NCBI RefSeq assembly: GCF_040802235.1
Contig: NC_133166.1
Location: 9,936,001-10,000,000 of the forward strand
DNA length: 64,000 bases
Source: Manis javanica
Taxonomy: Eukaryota; Chordata; Mammalia; Pholidota; Manidae
Direction of reading: 5' to 3'
The translations under genes and the position numbers were made by a program. The notes beneath the pieces were generated by a model. It was not told the DNA's origin. It was given only the letters and a program-made list of their open reading frames with translations, and did not search any database. Each line of letters begins with the position of its first letter. Position 1 is the first letter of the stretch. Below are positions 26,137-38,079 of this stretch, one piece after another.

Positions 26137-26155
26137 AGTTTTGTTTATTAACTGG

Positions 26156-27125
26156 TGTGTGATGTGGCATATTCCTGGAGGTGTGTGATGGCCCTCGGGA
26201 AGTACACATACCCAGCAGTGAGAAACAGAGAATTCGGTTTGCAGGGAGAACTGAGGGCCCCTTTGTTTCTTTCTAGCTGGTGCTGTCTTTCGCCTCTGGG
26301 ATTTCTCCTGGGTCAGCAAACCCCCAAGGTCCAAGGTCAACAGAATTTATCACTACTGTGGTCATCAGTAACACTCAAGTGGTCACATACTTCTTGGACA
26401 TAACTGTAGTTCTCAAGCTGTCATCCATGACACCTCTTTTTGGCATTTCCTATATGTGTGGCCATGTTTAAATAGACTTTCCAAACCCCTTTGACTTAAT
26501 CTGGTCGCCTGAACAAAGTTTCCCTTTCACCACCAGAGCTTCAGGCCTCTTTAAAAGAGAAGAGCCTTTTTTTTTTTAAGATTTTCATTAAAAAACATTT
26601 TTTTTTCCCTAGCTAAAACATAATAGATCTGTTTTGTGCAATTGATATGGGAGTATGTCACATTAGTCCAGGAAAATGACGGCATTAGCTGATTTTATTA
26701 GTTGGGTGGTCTGTGTCCTCATATCCAGAAATGACATCAGGCAAATTCAAAGCTATCATTGGGACATTGTCACGGGAGCAAATAATATTATGGACCACAC
26801 GGGCACACAGGGATGGGGAGCCACTGCCATTGGAGTCATCTGCTGGTGTCTCATAGACCCTCTTAGTTTGACTGTTTTCCACCCATTAGTTTTACCTGAA
26901 TACCACCCTGCTTTAGTATGAATACAAAAGCTTAGGGAAGAAGGCTATCCAATGCTACTCTCCTTCACTTCAGATGGCTATTGTACTTTTATGTCAAACC
27001 GTAAATGAAGGGATGCTGTAATTTACATTCTCTTCCCTATAAGACAGGCTGTGTTTCTCATTTCATTACCTAGTCATTAAGTATTTACAAAGTTAAGGGA
27101 GAATCAGTATAATAGGGAATTAATT
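26156..27125. other. Downstream intergenic DNA, nothing recognised
   Basis: T-rich runs at about 26569-26577 and 26601-26608. No gene-like frame. Confidence 0.4.
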
Positions 27126-27129
27126 CAAT

Positions 27130-27335
27130 AATAAGCCCTTGTACTTAGAGAAACACTCTGCCTTAGAAAATACTTTTCTGTGCATGATTTCATGTTATTC
27201 TCATGGCATCTCTGAAGTAAGCAGGGCAGGCATTGTTCTGCTTTAGAGGAGAACTGAAACTTAGAATAAGGGGCTTGCCCAGGTTAACCCACTGGGGAGG
27301 CAGCAGGTTGGATAGCCAGGTCTTCCCCTGTCTCG
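27130..27335 (-). repeat. MIR SINE, minus strand
   Basis: TTTAGAGGAGAACTGAAACTTAGAATAAGGGGCTTGCCCAGGTTAAC is the complement of the MIR central part. Confidence 0.65.
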
Positions 27336-27366
27336 CCCAGGGGGCTGTTTTTGTTTCACACTCAGC

Positions 27367-27826
27367 TGTGGGTTGAACTGTGCCCACCCAAAAGACATGT
27401 TGGGGTCTTGACCAACCCTGCCCCCATAGCTGTGAACATGAACAGAGTTGAAAGCAAGGGTTTTGTGGTCTTAGTGGCTAAGATGAGCTCATACTAGCTT
27501 AGGGTCTGCCCTAATCACATGACTGGTGTCCTTATAATTAGGGAGCAATCTGGACATAGACACCACAAGGAGAAAGCCACGTGAAGGCAGAGATTGGAGT
27601 GATGCCGCTGTGGGTCAGGCCAGAGACACCAAGGATTGTCCACAACCACTGAGGCTAGGAGGAAGGTATGGAAGGTGCACTCCTCAGAGCCTCAGATAGG
27701 AACCAGTCCTGCCGACAGCTTGATTGTGAACTTCCAGCTTCCCGAACTGTGTAAGGATAAATCTCCGTGTCTTTAGCCAGCCAGTGTGTGATAATTTGTT
27801 ATGGCAGCCTGTAGGAAACTAAAACA
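27367..27826 (+). mobile_element. MLT1-type solo LTR (ERVL-MaLR), + strand
   Basis: It begins TGTGGGTTGAACTGTGCCC and ends GGCAGCCTGTAGGAAACTAAAACA. Between them are CTAATCACATGACTGGTGTCCTTATAA, AGCCACGTGAAGGCAGAGATTGG and GAACTTCCAGCTTCCCGAACTGTG, in MLT1 order. Confidence 0.9.
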
Positions 27827-28835
27827 TTCTCTATTCCTCTGATTCCTTTACTACAAATAATTCACTGGGGATGGGTAAATGTTTTGGCAGGCAACTCTCT
27901 CAACAATGAGACCTGGCCATGAGCTTCTGTTGTTTAAGGATTATGTAGCACAATCACCCTGGTACCTTCTTTATCTGCAAGCTGGACACCTCTAGAATAA
28001 ACCGCATTATCCCTGACATTCAACCTATTTGGACTGGTCTTGGCTTTTCTCCCGCCCACCCACCCCCCAGTGGGAGCTCTGTGTGCAGGGCCTGGACCTT
28101 GAGTGGAATGTGGCCCAAGGGTTTTTAGCATTTCTGTCCTGAGAACTGATTTTTTCTCTTTCCCATTTTAGCTTTCACATGCAATCATAATTTTAAAGTT
28201 GAGCTGACTCTTGACTGAAGAGGTCAGCCTCGGCTTCCTGTCTTCAGAGGTTCTGTGAACAGAAATAAACCACGCTCCGAGAGGGGCGCCCTCCTCGCCT
28301 CAGTTCTTCTTCACAGTGCTGCATTTTAGGAATGGGAGAATCCCATAAAATGTTTTGAAAATGTTGGACATGCACAGGTGTGGTCCAGAAGTGGACTTGC
28401 AAAGTGGGCCTGGCTCCTCCTGAAATTCCTGGAATCACCCTGTCCTCTTCCTCCAGCTTGTTCTTAGACTAAGAGAACCCATAGATTCATCTCCCCTCAC
28501 GGCAAAAGATTCCAACTTCTCCAACAACCAGGAAAGAGAATAAAGATAAAATTGATTACATTTCACATCAACAGCCTGATTTTCATCAGCCTCCCACATG
28601 ATTTCCTAAAAGTACTCAAGCCCACTTTCACCCAAGAACATGCTTAATCTCGTGGGTAGCCCACATTATCAATGCCTTTCTCCTGAAGAGATTAGGTGAT
28701 GGCCTATCTAAATTTACTAAAATGCCTGAGGGCTGCATCATTTCACTTGATATGAGGTGAATGGGTAGAGTATAAAGCAATGAGATGGAATTGATAAGTC
28801 ACATAGACAAACCTGTCCTAGTTCCGTGTTTGCCT
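27827..28835. other. Intergenic DNA, nothing recognised
   Basis: No gene-like frame or named repeat. Confidence 0.4.
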
Positions 28836-28839
28836 CTCC

Positions 28840-29130
28840 TTTGCCTTTTCATCTGTGTTTCCCCTTGCCTGGAATGCCCCTCCCCTCTTTCTTCCACTAG
28901 GTTCTATTCTTCATTCAAGATTGAAGTCTCAGGTCATCTCACATGAGACTGCCTCTCTTTTCTTCTTATCATAGGTTAAGGGTAAGCCTCTGCTTTCAAC
29001 TCCAGAAGTGTTAATTGCCCTGCTTGTGATGGTCTATCCGTCTATCCATCTCCCCACTTGATTGAGCTCCCCGAGAACTCTGAGCACCCACAGTGCCTCC
29101 TGTGTATCCTCAGGGTCCAGCAGGAATATC
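28840..29130 (+). repeat. LINE-2 3' end, + strand
   Basis: CCTTGCCTGGAATGCCCCTCCCC, CAAGATTGAAGTCTCAGGTCATCTC and GAGCTCCCCGAGAACTCTGAGC are in L2 3' order. Confidence 0.7.
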
Positions 29131-32100
29131 TATGCGACAGAGGGAGGAAAGAAGTAAGGCGGGTTCTCTCTTATCAGGTGGGGAAACTGAGGAGCTTTGG
29201 TGACAAATGTGGCCGGCACAGGAAAGAAACCAAAGGTAACAGGTCATCACATAGGCAAGAAGCTCTGGAAAAATGCTCCGGCAATAGACTAAGAAGATTC
29301 TCCAGTTTCAAAGATGGGCTTGGGAATGACCACCTACCTCCTGTGTGGCTTATTGTTAAGCTGTCTCTTTCCTCTCTCTCCTCCACCTCCCCAGCAAATA
29401 TTTGCTGAGCACCGACTGTATGTAGAATCCTGGAGTGAGCTGAGGAAGGGGGAGAGGGAGAATTGTAAAAAGCTTCGAAAGACAAGGTCGGACTCAGAGT
29501 CCAAAAGTGCAGATGACAAAACAGAGAAAGAATTCAGCTGTTATTGACAAGCTTAAAACTCCAAATCTGGACAAACAAACCCTCTACCACTTAGTAAATA
29601 TTTGTTGAATAGCTGAGTGAGAGTCCATCACGTGCCAGCCACTGTCCTGGGAGGGCACTGCAGGGGACACCAGGATAAATAAGACACAACCTCTGCCTCC
29701 AGAAGTTCATGGCAGCAAACCACATGGTCCACTTAACCCCCCTTCACCCCTATATCTCTACCCCCTCAAGAATCAGGGCTGCTATTCCTCTCACATTTAC
29801 CATGTCATTTCCTCCTATCCTAAGTCCCAGGGCCTTGTTGGTTTGCCTTGGATAGAACAGTTTCTGAGGGCAATGGGAAAACATTTTCTAAATTATTGCC
29901 ATCTCACCATTTGATCCCTGAAAGGACACATCTGCCTCAATTGGTAAATGTGGAGGGAGGGCTAGGGGAAGGAAACAGGAAGGGGTGGATCCCAGGGACC
30001 AAGATTCTTTTAAGACTTGATCTGCTCATCACAACCATCCTCTGAATGCAATATACAAAAAAATTACAATTAAAACTGACTCATGATGTGCCAGTAGAGG
30101 CAATTTAATCATCAGATCAGCTAACTACCTCCATGCAAACATCTTTCCTAGTAGACCTATTGATTAATGAGATTTGCTCCGAGTAGATGGTTGTGTAGGT
30201 GGGTCTGCCTGAGGTCCTCTGAGCCTCATGCTCTTGCTTCTCTCATGCTGTAATTCCATCAATCCAAGAGACTACTCCCTAGAAATTAAAAGGGCATGGT
30301 CAATCCCCAATTCCTCATTTACCCGGAGTGAAAAGAATAAACGTGTGAATAAACTTGGCTGCGAGCTGCCTGCGGGGAGGTGTGGGCAGCGAGTTGTTCA
30401 GTGTAACTGGAGCCTGAGATTCTTGGAGTAGGAGGGAAGGGGGGCTGAGACAAAGTTATGAAAGGTCTTGGGGGTTGTACTGTCTCCTGCACAGGGGAGC
30501 CAGCAGACATTTAAGGGCAAGAAAGCCTAGATCCACGCTGGTGTTTTGCAAAGCTCACTGTGGCTGACACACAGACCATGGGCTCGAGAGGAGGCAAGCT
30601 GGAGGCAGGCAGACCAGTTTGGATGAGAAACCATGAGAGTCTGAATGAAGGTGGTAACAGAGAGATAGAAAGGAGGGGGCGAGTTTCAAAGAAAGCACAA
30701 CAAACTGTCCTCTGTGGCACTGTTCAGTGAATCGAATCTTCGCTTTCTCAACTGCCAGTGTTTCAGAGGCCAGGAGCTTTCTGTTTGCTCTGTACACTTG
30801 ATACAGCACACTCCCTACACTGCAAGCTGCAGATAAATAACCACCTCATCACTAAAGGGCCACAGCACATTGCAACACTGATCAAGCACCCTTGGAGAGC
30901 TGAGGTTTCCCTGAATGAGTCTCTGCCTCTCTGTGTCCACAGGTCAGCATGACCCTTTGTTGGTAGCTGGAAGGGACAGGGTCCTGGTCAGGGGAGTGCA
31001 GTGTTTGGCTGTTTCTATAGCTCTGAGGGGCCCCACCATCTCGTTTCAACTCAGAGTTTCCTATCAAGACATACTTCCTAGAATAGCTGATACAAATTCC
31101 ATAGTAAGGGCTTAACTTAGTACAAACTTAATCCCAGTCACGTCTCCCATCTAGATGTTATTTCTTGACACAGTTTTCTTTGCCGGCTACTGTTATCAGT
31201 AAAAGTCTGGACTGCCTAACCAGATCCACAGAAAAAGATATCACGGGTACACACGTTTTTCCTAGTCCTCTTCCTTTTAAATCAGTAATTCTGTATAACA
31301 TTTTCCATAAGTGAAAGAGAGAACCACTTCCTAGCATTTTTTTTTTTTTAACAACAGACCTTCCTTTTGGATTTACATCAGCATTTAGCTAACTTCCTGA
31401 ACACTTCACCCATTTCCTGAACTTATTCTGAGGAAGGAAAAACATCCTCCTTCAGAAATAAATGCAAATAATCGCAGAGATTATTTTTATTAAATAAATA
31501 GTGTAAATCAAATGGAATTTCCTGTACAGTGTACATTTACCACAGATATTTCAACAGAAATCTATTTGTTGTGATCCTGCAGGGACCATCTTATTTGCAG
31601 GTAGTCTGAGGAATTATAATCATTATGTGGACACTCAATAGAGAAATTCTGAACATTGGTAGATATTACTCTCGTTAAAAGTGTTTTTTACTTGAAAAAT
31701 CCAAACACTAGGGGGAATTGTTTTCTTTAAATCTGCAATTTTGACGCTTTGTTCCTTTTAAAACAGGGTTCCTGTGACATCTAGTGGTTAATATGGGAAA
31801 ACCACTTTTAGAGCAGAATACTGACCAAAAAGTCCTAGTTGGTTTTTTATTTACACATTTGCTTGGGAGAAACACATGCCTTCCAAGCACTTTTTAGTGC
31901 CCATACTGTCTAGGAATCCTGAGAAGTAGTGACATGGAAACAGCAATTCTTAGCATTTCTGGCGATCTTCTCTTGATCCATATCTCCTCAAAGTCAGCCC
32001 ATCACCTTAGGGCTAAACTTGTTCAATTTTAAGAATGAATAAAAAATGTGAGACTTTGCAGACATCTATATATCAGGTGGAGGTCAGGCTTTTAATGTTT

Positions 32101-32535
32101 AAATTTGTTTTAATGAAAGCAATTTCTCTGTATTTGTGAGAAGGCCTCCTCCCATTTAGCCATGTTTTAGTAGAGCAGAATGGTACTTTTCTGGTGCTAA
32201 ATCTCATTGACATCTTAGAGATGTATTTTAGACTCCCCATCATTGATGAACGCTTTACAAGGCCCTTCTTATGTTCTCTAGTGTTTGGCAGTGGTTGATT
32301 TGTAAAGAGAAATGATAGGGATCTCAAAGGGGCTGCTCATGACCCACCCTTCCCCCTGCCCCCACCTGGTAGGCGGCCATCCGGGAGAGATGGATATCTG
32401 GCCTCCTCGCATCAGCCTCAGGAAGAGACTCCCTCATCCATCACTCAGGCTGACATTCTTCCTTAGATCCAAACCCTCAGCATGATATCTAAGGCCCCCC
32501 AGCCTCTGGTCCCTGCCCCTCTCTTCCACCTCGCC
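29131..32535. other. Intergenic DNA with short repeat traces
   Basis: About 29590-29710 (TAAATATTTGTTGAATAGC...GTGCCAGCCACTGTCC) belongs to the old repeat class seen at 9286. No coding exon is evident in the 116- and 103-codon frames at 29058-29485. Confidence 0.4.
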
Positions 32536-32539
32536 TCCA

Positions 32540-32930
32540 ACTTCTTCCTCAGACCTGCCCTGTGTTCTAGCCAATCCCATCCACTTCCGGTTCCCTGCAA
32601 ACCTCGTGCTGTCTCTCCCTCGTCTGCTCTTGTACATGCCGGTTCCCTTGACTAGCAGACTTTCCCCCCATGGCCCTGTGCTCATTCTTGAAGACTCAGT
32701 GTTTCTTTCTCGGGACACTTGTATGGCCAACCCAGCAGAGCGAACTGTGCCTGCCCGTGTGCCACTTCTCAGCCTAGCTCAAACATGTCTACCCTACAGG
32801 TTATATACATTCCATTGTTTTGATGTGTCTCTCCCCAGATGTCTGTGAGCTTCCCAAGGACAAGAACTGTTCTGCCTAACACCCTGACTTGTCTCGGTGC
32901 TCCACGAATGTTCACTGACAGCCTGACAGC
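32540..32930 (+). repeat. LINE-2 3' end, + strand
   Basis: TTGTACATGCCGGTTCCC, CATTCTTGAAGACTCAGTGTTTC and TGTGAGCTTCCCAAGGACAAGAACTGTTCTG follow L2 3' order. Confidence 0.7.
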
Positions 32931-34040
32931 AGCCATTTGTGACGGTAACTCATTCCTCTCAGCTACAGTGTTTTGATAGGAGCAAATGGGGGTGGGGCAA
33001 CTTGTTCAAGGGTAGAGTTGACAATCAGGGGAGTCGGCTTTTGAAAATATGCAGGACCATTTATCCAAATGACCTCAGCTTTTACTCCCTTAGGAAGAGA
33101 TGGTTTCAAAAAAATAATCTCTAAATTTCTGACTGGGTCTGATATTGTAGGGTTCTATTTTTGGGGAAGCTGTGGTCTAAAACAGGGTCTTAAAAAATCT
33201 GGTGTCAATGCAGAGAGTCTATAATTGCATACAAAATATTTTATGCATATATGTCTTTTCTCTAGGGAGATAGTTCATATTTTCATAGATGGATCTATGA
33301 TCTCAAAAGATTAAATACCACTGTTTAAAAATCATTGACCTAAAGAGGGATGAGAATCTCTACTGGATCCATAGGAGTCGACACCTTCTTGGGAGCATTA
33401 GGAGGGAGCCTTACCAACCAGCAGAGGCAAGGCCCTTGTTACTTTCCCCCACTTCTCTTCCTTAGGGCACACCTGCAGATCTGACCTGCAATTTAAAAGG
33501 AGAGGCTAAGAGGATTTTTGACTGTGTTCTATTTGTTCTGCATTTATGCCCCCCTCTTCAGGTTCCAAATATAAGATGAGGGTGTGGTTAGATCTTTGTG
33601 GCTAATCTTTGTCAGCCCAAGATTATGCACCTTTCCCCACAATGAAAATTTTTCTTACTCTTGGAGAGCTGTCACACAGTGCCCACAAGTTCTGCCCAAG
33701 AGGTCCATGCTGAACCTTCTGTGTAAACTGGGAAACCTGGACGTGGAGCATGATTACTGCCTAGTAATAGGTCTAGGCCTACAAATTGCTCTGATGCTAT
33801 TTTGCTCCTTGATGGGAGATGCCATCTGCAGAGTGAATGGGGGGCTGGCTGAAGGGCAGCCTTATGGGAGTGCCACCTGGACAGTCATTCAGGGCCCCAT
33901 ACTTAGGCCTTTTGCTTTGTTTAATGCTCTCCTGTTGCTGCATTGAAATTCTTAATTCTTAACACTTTTTGAACACAGGGCCCCATATTTTTACTTTGTA
34001 CTTGGTCCTGCTAATTATGTTGCCAGTCCTGAGTGGCAGC
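32931..34040. other. Intergenic DNA; possible hAT-type fragment
   Basis: About 33165-33330 (GTGGTCTAAAACAGGG...GATTAAATACCACTG) looks like a hAT-family MITE remnant. The 120-codon frame at 33584-33946 has no motif. Confidence 0.35.
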
Positions 34041-34044
34041 ACAC

Positions 34045-34250
34045 ACATGAAGCATCACCGTGTGGAAAGGGCATGAGCTTTGGAGTTGATAGTTGGAGGC
34101 TCAAATCCCAGTTCTGAAACTTCCCAGCTGTGTGAGCTTGAATCAGTTACTCAACCTCTCTGGGCCTCAGTGCTCTTACATCTCAAGACACTATGATCAT
34201 GATGATTATAATACCTAATTTTTACAATGGTTGGGGCAATTAAACAGCAT
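34045..34250 (+). repeat. MIR SINE, + strand
   Basis: AAAGGGCATGAGCTTTGGAGTTG, GGCTCAAATCCCAGTTCTG and AGCTGTGTGAGCTTGAATCAGTTACTCAACCTCTCTGGGCCTCAG are a clear MIR. Confidence 0.9.
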
Positions 34251-34429
34251 GTGATGTAGTAATTGGTCATGGTTGATAATGACAACAATGATTTGAAAAT
34301 AGCCAGAGAAAGAATGAAATACATTAGTGTGAAAAACAGATCAAAACAAATTAAAAAGCCACACACACAAGTTTTTAGGGCTGGGAGGTTATCCTAAAGA
34401 TAAGCTCCTAGGTTAAGTTGTTACCACCT

Positions 34430-34640
34430 TTGTCTTTTCGTAACACTTTGCACACAGCGCCATAAGAGCGCTTAAAAATATTATTACTGTTTTCCTATAT
34501 TACACATCTTTCCCCTATTAAACTTTGTGATCCCCCTGAGACCAGCAACTGTATCTATCATTTAAAAAGTTTTTTCAACTCCTAGAACATGGCCTGTCAT
34601 TAAAGTAGATGTTTAATAAGTGTGTGTTAAAAGAATAAAC
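34430..34640 (+). repeat. LINE-2 3' tail, + strand
   Basis: ATTAAACTTTGTGATCCCCCTGAGACCAGCAACTG and GTAGATGTTTAATAAGTGTGTG fit the L2 terminal segment. Confidence 0.6.
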
Positions 34641-34765
34641 TAGTTATTTTATTTCATAACTGAGGAAGCCAAGGCCCAGAGAAGTTGATAGAGTTGCCCA
34701 TGCTCACACAGCTCGCCCTTGTCAAAGTCAGGACTGAAGCCCCCTCTTGTGTTTTGAAGGAATTG
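34641..34765 (-). repeat. MIR SINE fragment, minus strand
   Basis: TAACTGAGGAAGCCAAGGCCCAGAGAAGTTGATAGAGTTGCCCATGCTCACACAGCTC is the complement of MIR. Confidence 0.75.
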
Positions 34766-35364
34766 CCTGGGGGTCCCATGTGGAGTCAGCACTTGGAGCT
34801 CTTAGACAGTCTAAGTTGTGACTGAGTTGCAATTATCAAATTATGGGACATGTTTGAGCCTTTTATGCAAGTGTATGCTTTTATTTTTTTTAATTTGGTG
34901 TAAAACAACCAGGGGAAGGACAGCCACTGGTGCTAGAATATACTTGCGACTGCCCCAGAGAAAGCCTGGAGAAAGCCATCCATCGGGTCACCTTTACTAG
35001 CTCACCATGCTGGGACAGCTCACGCTTCCCTTTCTCCTTCCCCCAATCCTCCCATGCATGAGATCACCTTCTGGGATGCTCATGTCCTGGATGTGATTGA
35101 TTACCCGCTGCTATCTTGGGGACCTGAGAGTGACCTTCTGGATGCATTTGTAAGGAACCAGCTTGGAAAAAAAAAACAAAAACTTGAAGGCCTCCTCTGG
35201 TTGGCCTGAGATAAGGGCAACTCCTTTTTTTCATTAGCCTGGCAAAACAATCCACACAATAAAAAAAATCCATAAGAAAATATTCTGCTTCCAGGGACTT
35301 GATACTCCTCATTTCATGAGCCCTGCCAACATGATACCATCCCTATGTAAGAAAAACAAATGTG

Positions 35365-35500
35365 TTTGTGAGAGGAGAGGAAGGGAGGAAAGAAGAGAAG
35401 GAAAGGAGATTAACAGAGAGGGAGGATGGCAGAGGAAGGAGGGAGGAGAGGTGGAACGCAGGGAAAGTGATGAAGAAGCAAAAACAGAGACACAGATTCA
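35365..35500 (+). repeat. Purine-rich (GA) tract
   Basis: About 130 bases of almost pure G and A on the + strand, broken by a few T and C. It can form triplex DNA in principle. The 64- and 66-codon frames over it are composition artefacts. Confidence 0.85.
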
Positions 35501-35639
35501 GTGTATTTAGGAAGAGATGTGGGATTAATATTTACTTGAATAAGCCCGGGAGGCTAAATTGAGTCATCAGGGATGAATCAATCAGATCGCCTTGTGAAGG
35601 TCAATTGATGCAATAATAATAATCCTTGCTGGGAAGGAA

Positions 35640-35800
35640 GCAGCAGGGTACAGGGAACGATTTCGGTTTGAGTTTTGGCATGGCTACTAATTTGTTGTGT
35701 GAACATAGACACACCATTTCAAATCCTAAGCCTCAGTTTTCTCATCCAGAAGTGGGGGTAATAGATCAAATGAAACATACAAAAGTATTTTGAAAAAATA
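35640..35800 (+). repeat. MIR SINE, + strand
   Basis: GGTTTGAGTTTTGGCATGGCTACTAATTTGTTGTGTGAAC and CCTCAGTTTTCTCATCCAGAAG are in MIR order. Confidence 0.75.
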
Positions 35801-36262
35801 GAATGTGACAAAAGCAAATACAGTCTCGAATTTACACTCTAGCTGGATCCATTCCACTTAAATCAAAACAGGCTTCTATGCGCCTCCAGCTCTGCTTTGC
35901 ATGGGCTCCGTAAAGTTTCCTAGCTCGTGCTTTTAAAATAAATATGTAATCCAGTGATCTTGTCACATAATTATGCTCAGGTGCATACATTCCAAATCAT
36001 GGATACAACACTGAAATAAAAAAATATATATATGAAAAAGAGACAAGGTTTACTCACCACTGTTCAACACACGTATTACAGTGGAAAGGGCAAGTCTGCT
36101 TAGGAATGAGATCTTGTGCAGCATTTCTGCTGCTCCTGGTCTGTGTGGCCACAGGCAAGTCTCTCATCCTCAGCCAACTGCACTCTTTCCACTTCTGAGC
36201 AGAAACACCTCCTTCCCTGGGTTGTTACCACAAGGGCAAGTGCTCAACAGAGTTCCTGGCAT

Positions 36263-36725
36263 CTGTTGGAACCTCAGCCTAAGTTGACCATCATAGTATC
36301 CTCAGTCCTAGTGCCTTACCAATGGGTTTCAGCCCAGGGCAAGTTCACTATGGATTCAATGTGACCAAAGAAATGATAGTAGAATGTTCTTGGGGTGAAA
36401 GAGTTGATACCCAACTTTATTTCCATGGTGGCAGGTCAATCATGAAAATTCCATCCACTCAGAGAGAGTCTGCATGCAGCAAGCCAGTCTCTGCTTCTGG
36501 GCCTCTCTACCCACACAGCCATCTCAGTCTCTTTGCTTGGCACTGTCACCAGTCCAGTTTAGTCTCCACTCTCCTGCCTTGCAGCAATACCACCATTTTG
36601 GATAGAGCACTGGGCAGAGCTCTTTATAGAGTCAATAACAACGTATTGCCCACACGTGTGTAGTGAGCTAGCCAACCAGGGCCAGGTGAGAATCCTGGCC
36701 ACAGGGACCTTCACTTTATCCACAC
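36263..36725 (-). mobile_element. LTR-like repeat family, copy A, minus strand
   Basis: Copy A matches 37665-38078 over long stretches: CAGCCCAGGGCAAGTTCACTATGGATT against CAGCCCTGGGCAAGTTCACTGTGGATT, then AGAGCACTGGGCAGAGCTCT, then GATCCTGGCC-type sequence. On the minus strand it has an AATAAA (complement of TTTATT at about 36417-36422) and TG-type ends, which suggests an LTR. The family is not recognised. Confidence 0.65.
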
Positions 36726-37029
36726 CCAGAACAGAGTAGATGGCAAATACATGGTACTTTCCTTTCTCCCTTCCTCTTTCTCACACTTCTTACCCTGTCC
36801 CCATGCCCTCTTATTCAGGTGTCTCTTTGTAACCCCGAGTAGAGCCTTGATCTGAGTGTCTGAGATACAGCTGGACAGCATTGCTGCAAAGGCTTCAGAT
36901 AGGAAATGGAACCACTATCTTATGATTGTATATCTGTCTTGCATGTCAGCAGTGAAAACAGACTTTAGATAACTTATAAAGAAGAGAATTTACTGGATAG
37001 AGAGAGTTAGGCTTAAAAAAGGGTAGAAA

Positions 37030-37170
37030 TTAGGGGAGATTCTTGTGCCAGCCAGGAAGCAGTGGGGGAGAGCGAAAGATCTGGGTTTGAGTTTTGGCTT
37101 GGATAATTTGTTGCATGAACGTGGACATGTCATTTCAAGTCCTCAGCCTCGGTTTTCCCATCCAGAAGTG
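37030..37170 (+). repeat. MIR SINE, + strand
   Basis: GGGTTTGAGTTTTGGCTTGGATAATTTGTTGCATGAACGTGG and CTCAGCCTCGGTTTTCCCATCCAGAAG are MIR-like. Confidence 0.7.
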
Positions 37171-37416
37171 GTGAGTCAGAGGGTGAGGCCAAAGGAGTCA
37201 CAGCACTACTCCTTGGCAGGAGGAGCCCGGTCAACATGCCAGTCTGCCTCTTGGAAGAAATGACTTGCAGCTGCATCCATGGATAAGCACCAAATACACC
37301 CATGATCTTGTATTGCTCACCTAAGACTCCCCCTTCAAGGGAAGACCACCAGCTGGGCCAAGCCCAAGTCAGTTGCCCATCCTCAGTTTTTGGCAGGACC
37401 AAGGGGTGTGTGCATG

Positions 37417-37418
<2 letters not shown>

Positions 37419-37496
<78 letters not shown>
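37419..37496. repeat. (TG)39 microsatellite
   Basis: Thirty-nine uninterrupted TG units. It sits between the two LTR-like copies A and B. Long perfect TG tracts are usually polymorphic and can adopt Z-DNA. Confidence 0.98.
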
Positions 37497-37499
<3 letters not shown>

Positions 37500-37664
37500 A
37501 TACACGAATCCCATCGACTTTCAATGTGGAAGATGAGTCCTACCTCACAGCAAGATAAAATACAACAGAGATCAATCCTTAGAAAGAGAAAGGGATTAGA
37601 TGGAAGATCCTAGTTAATAAAAATATGACAAATGTCCACTGCTGCTCAGATCTTCAATCCTCTT

Positions 37665-38078
37665 CTGAAGGTTGTGGAATCTAAGGCCCTAACTCAGGGA
37701 TGTCTCTGTCTTGCCTGAGTATTTCAGCCCTGGGCAAGTTCACTGTGGATTAAGTGAGACCAAGAAATGACAACAGAACATTCTTAGGGCAAAAGGGTTT
37801 ATACCTGACTTTATTCTCCCGGCGGTAGGTCGAGCACTAGAATCACATCTGCGTCCAGCAGTCTGTAGGACCCTAATCCACCCCCATGTTTGCCTTCATG
37901 TGCAGAGCACTGGGCAGAGCTCTGTATAGAGTGACTCAGTCAATAATAGCTCATTGCCTCCAGGTGTGGAAGCAGTAGCCTAGCAGCAGGCCAGTTACAT
38001 CATCAAGTCGTCTAGGGTCAGGGGAGGATCCTGGCCATAGGAACTTCCATTTTCCCCCACATCTCCTGTTCATGGACA
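37665..38078 (-). mobile_element. LTR-like repeat family, copy B, minus strand
   Basis: Second copy of the family at 36263, in the same orientation, about 1.4 kb away. TTTATT at about 37810 gives an AATAAA on the minus strand. It has diverged from copy A with several indels, so this is not a recent segmental duplication. Confidence 0.65.
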
Positions 38079-38079
38079 A

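Larger units (their letters stand above)
21134..26155 (+). other. FZD4: FZD4 3' UTR (about 5.0 kb)
   Basis: The region runs from the TAA stop to just beyond the distal AATAAA. Human FZD4 mRNA also has a 3' UTR of about 5 kb (established knowledge), and no equally good polyadenylation signal precedes this one. It contains a run of 17 C at 22818-22834, a TTTATTTATT AU-rich patch at about 22799-22809, an L2/MIR-like tail at about 23450-23520 and a short piece of an old repeat at about 23845-23910. Weak internal signals, ATTAAA at 22182 and AATAAA at 22511, could give shorter transcripts. No intron or coding frame is visible. Confidence 0.8.

Noticed and set aside
37130..37613. Frames of 61-123 codons rich in His-Thr or Cys-Val repeats
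   Set aside because: They are translations of the (TG)39 microsatellite.
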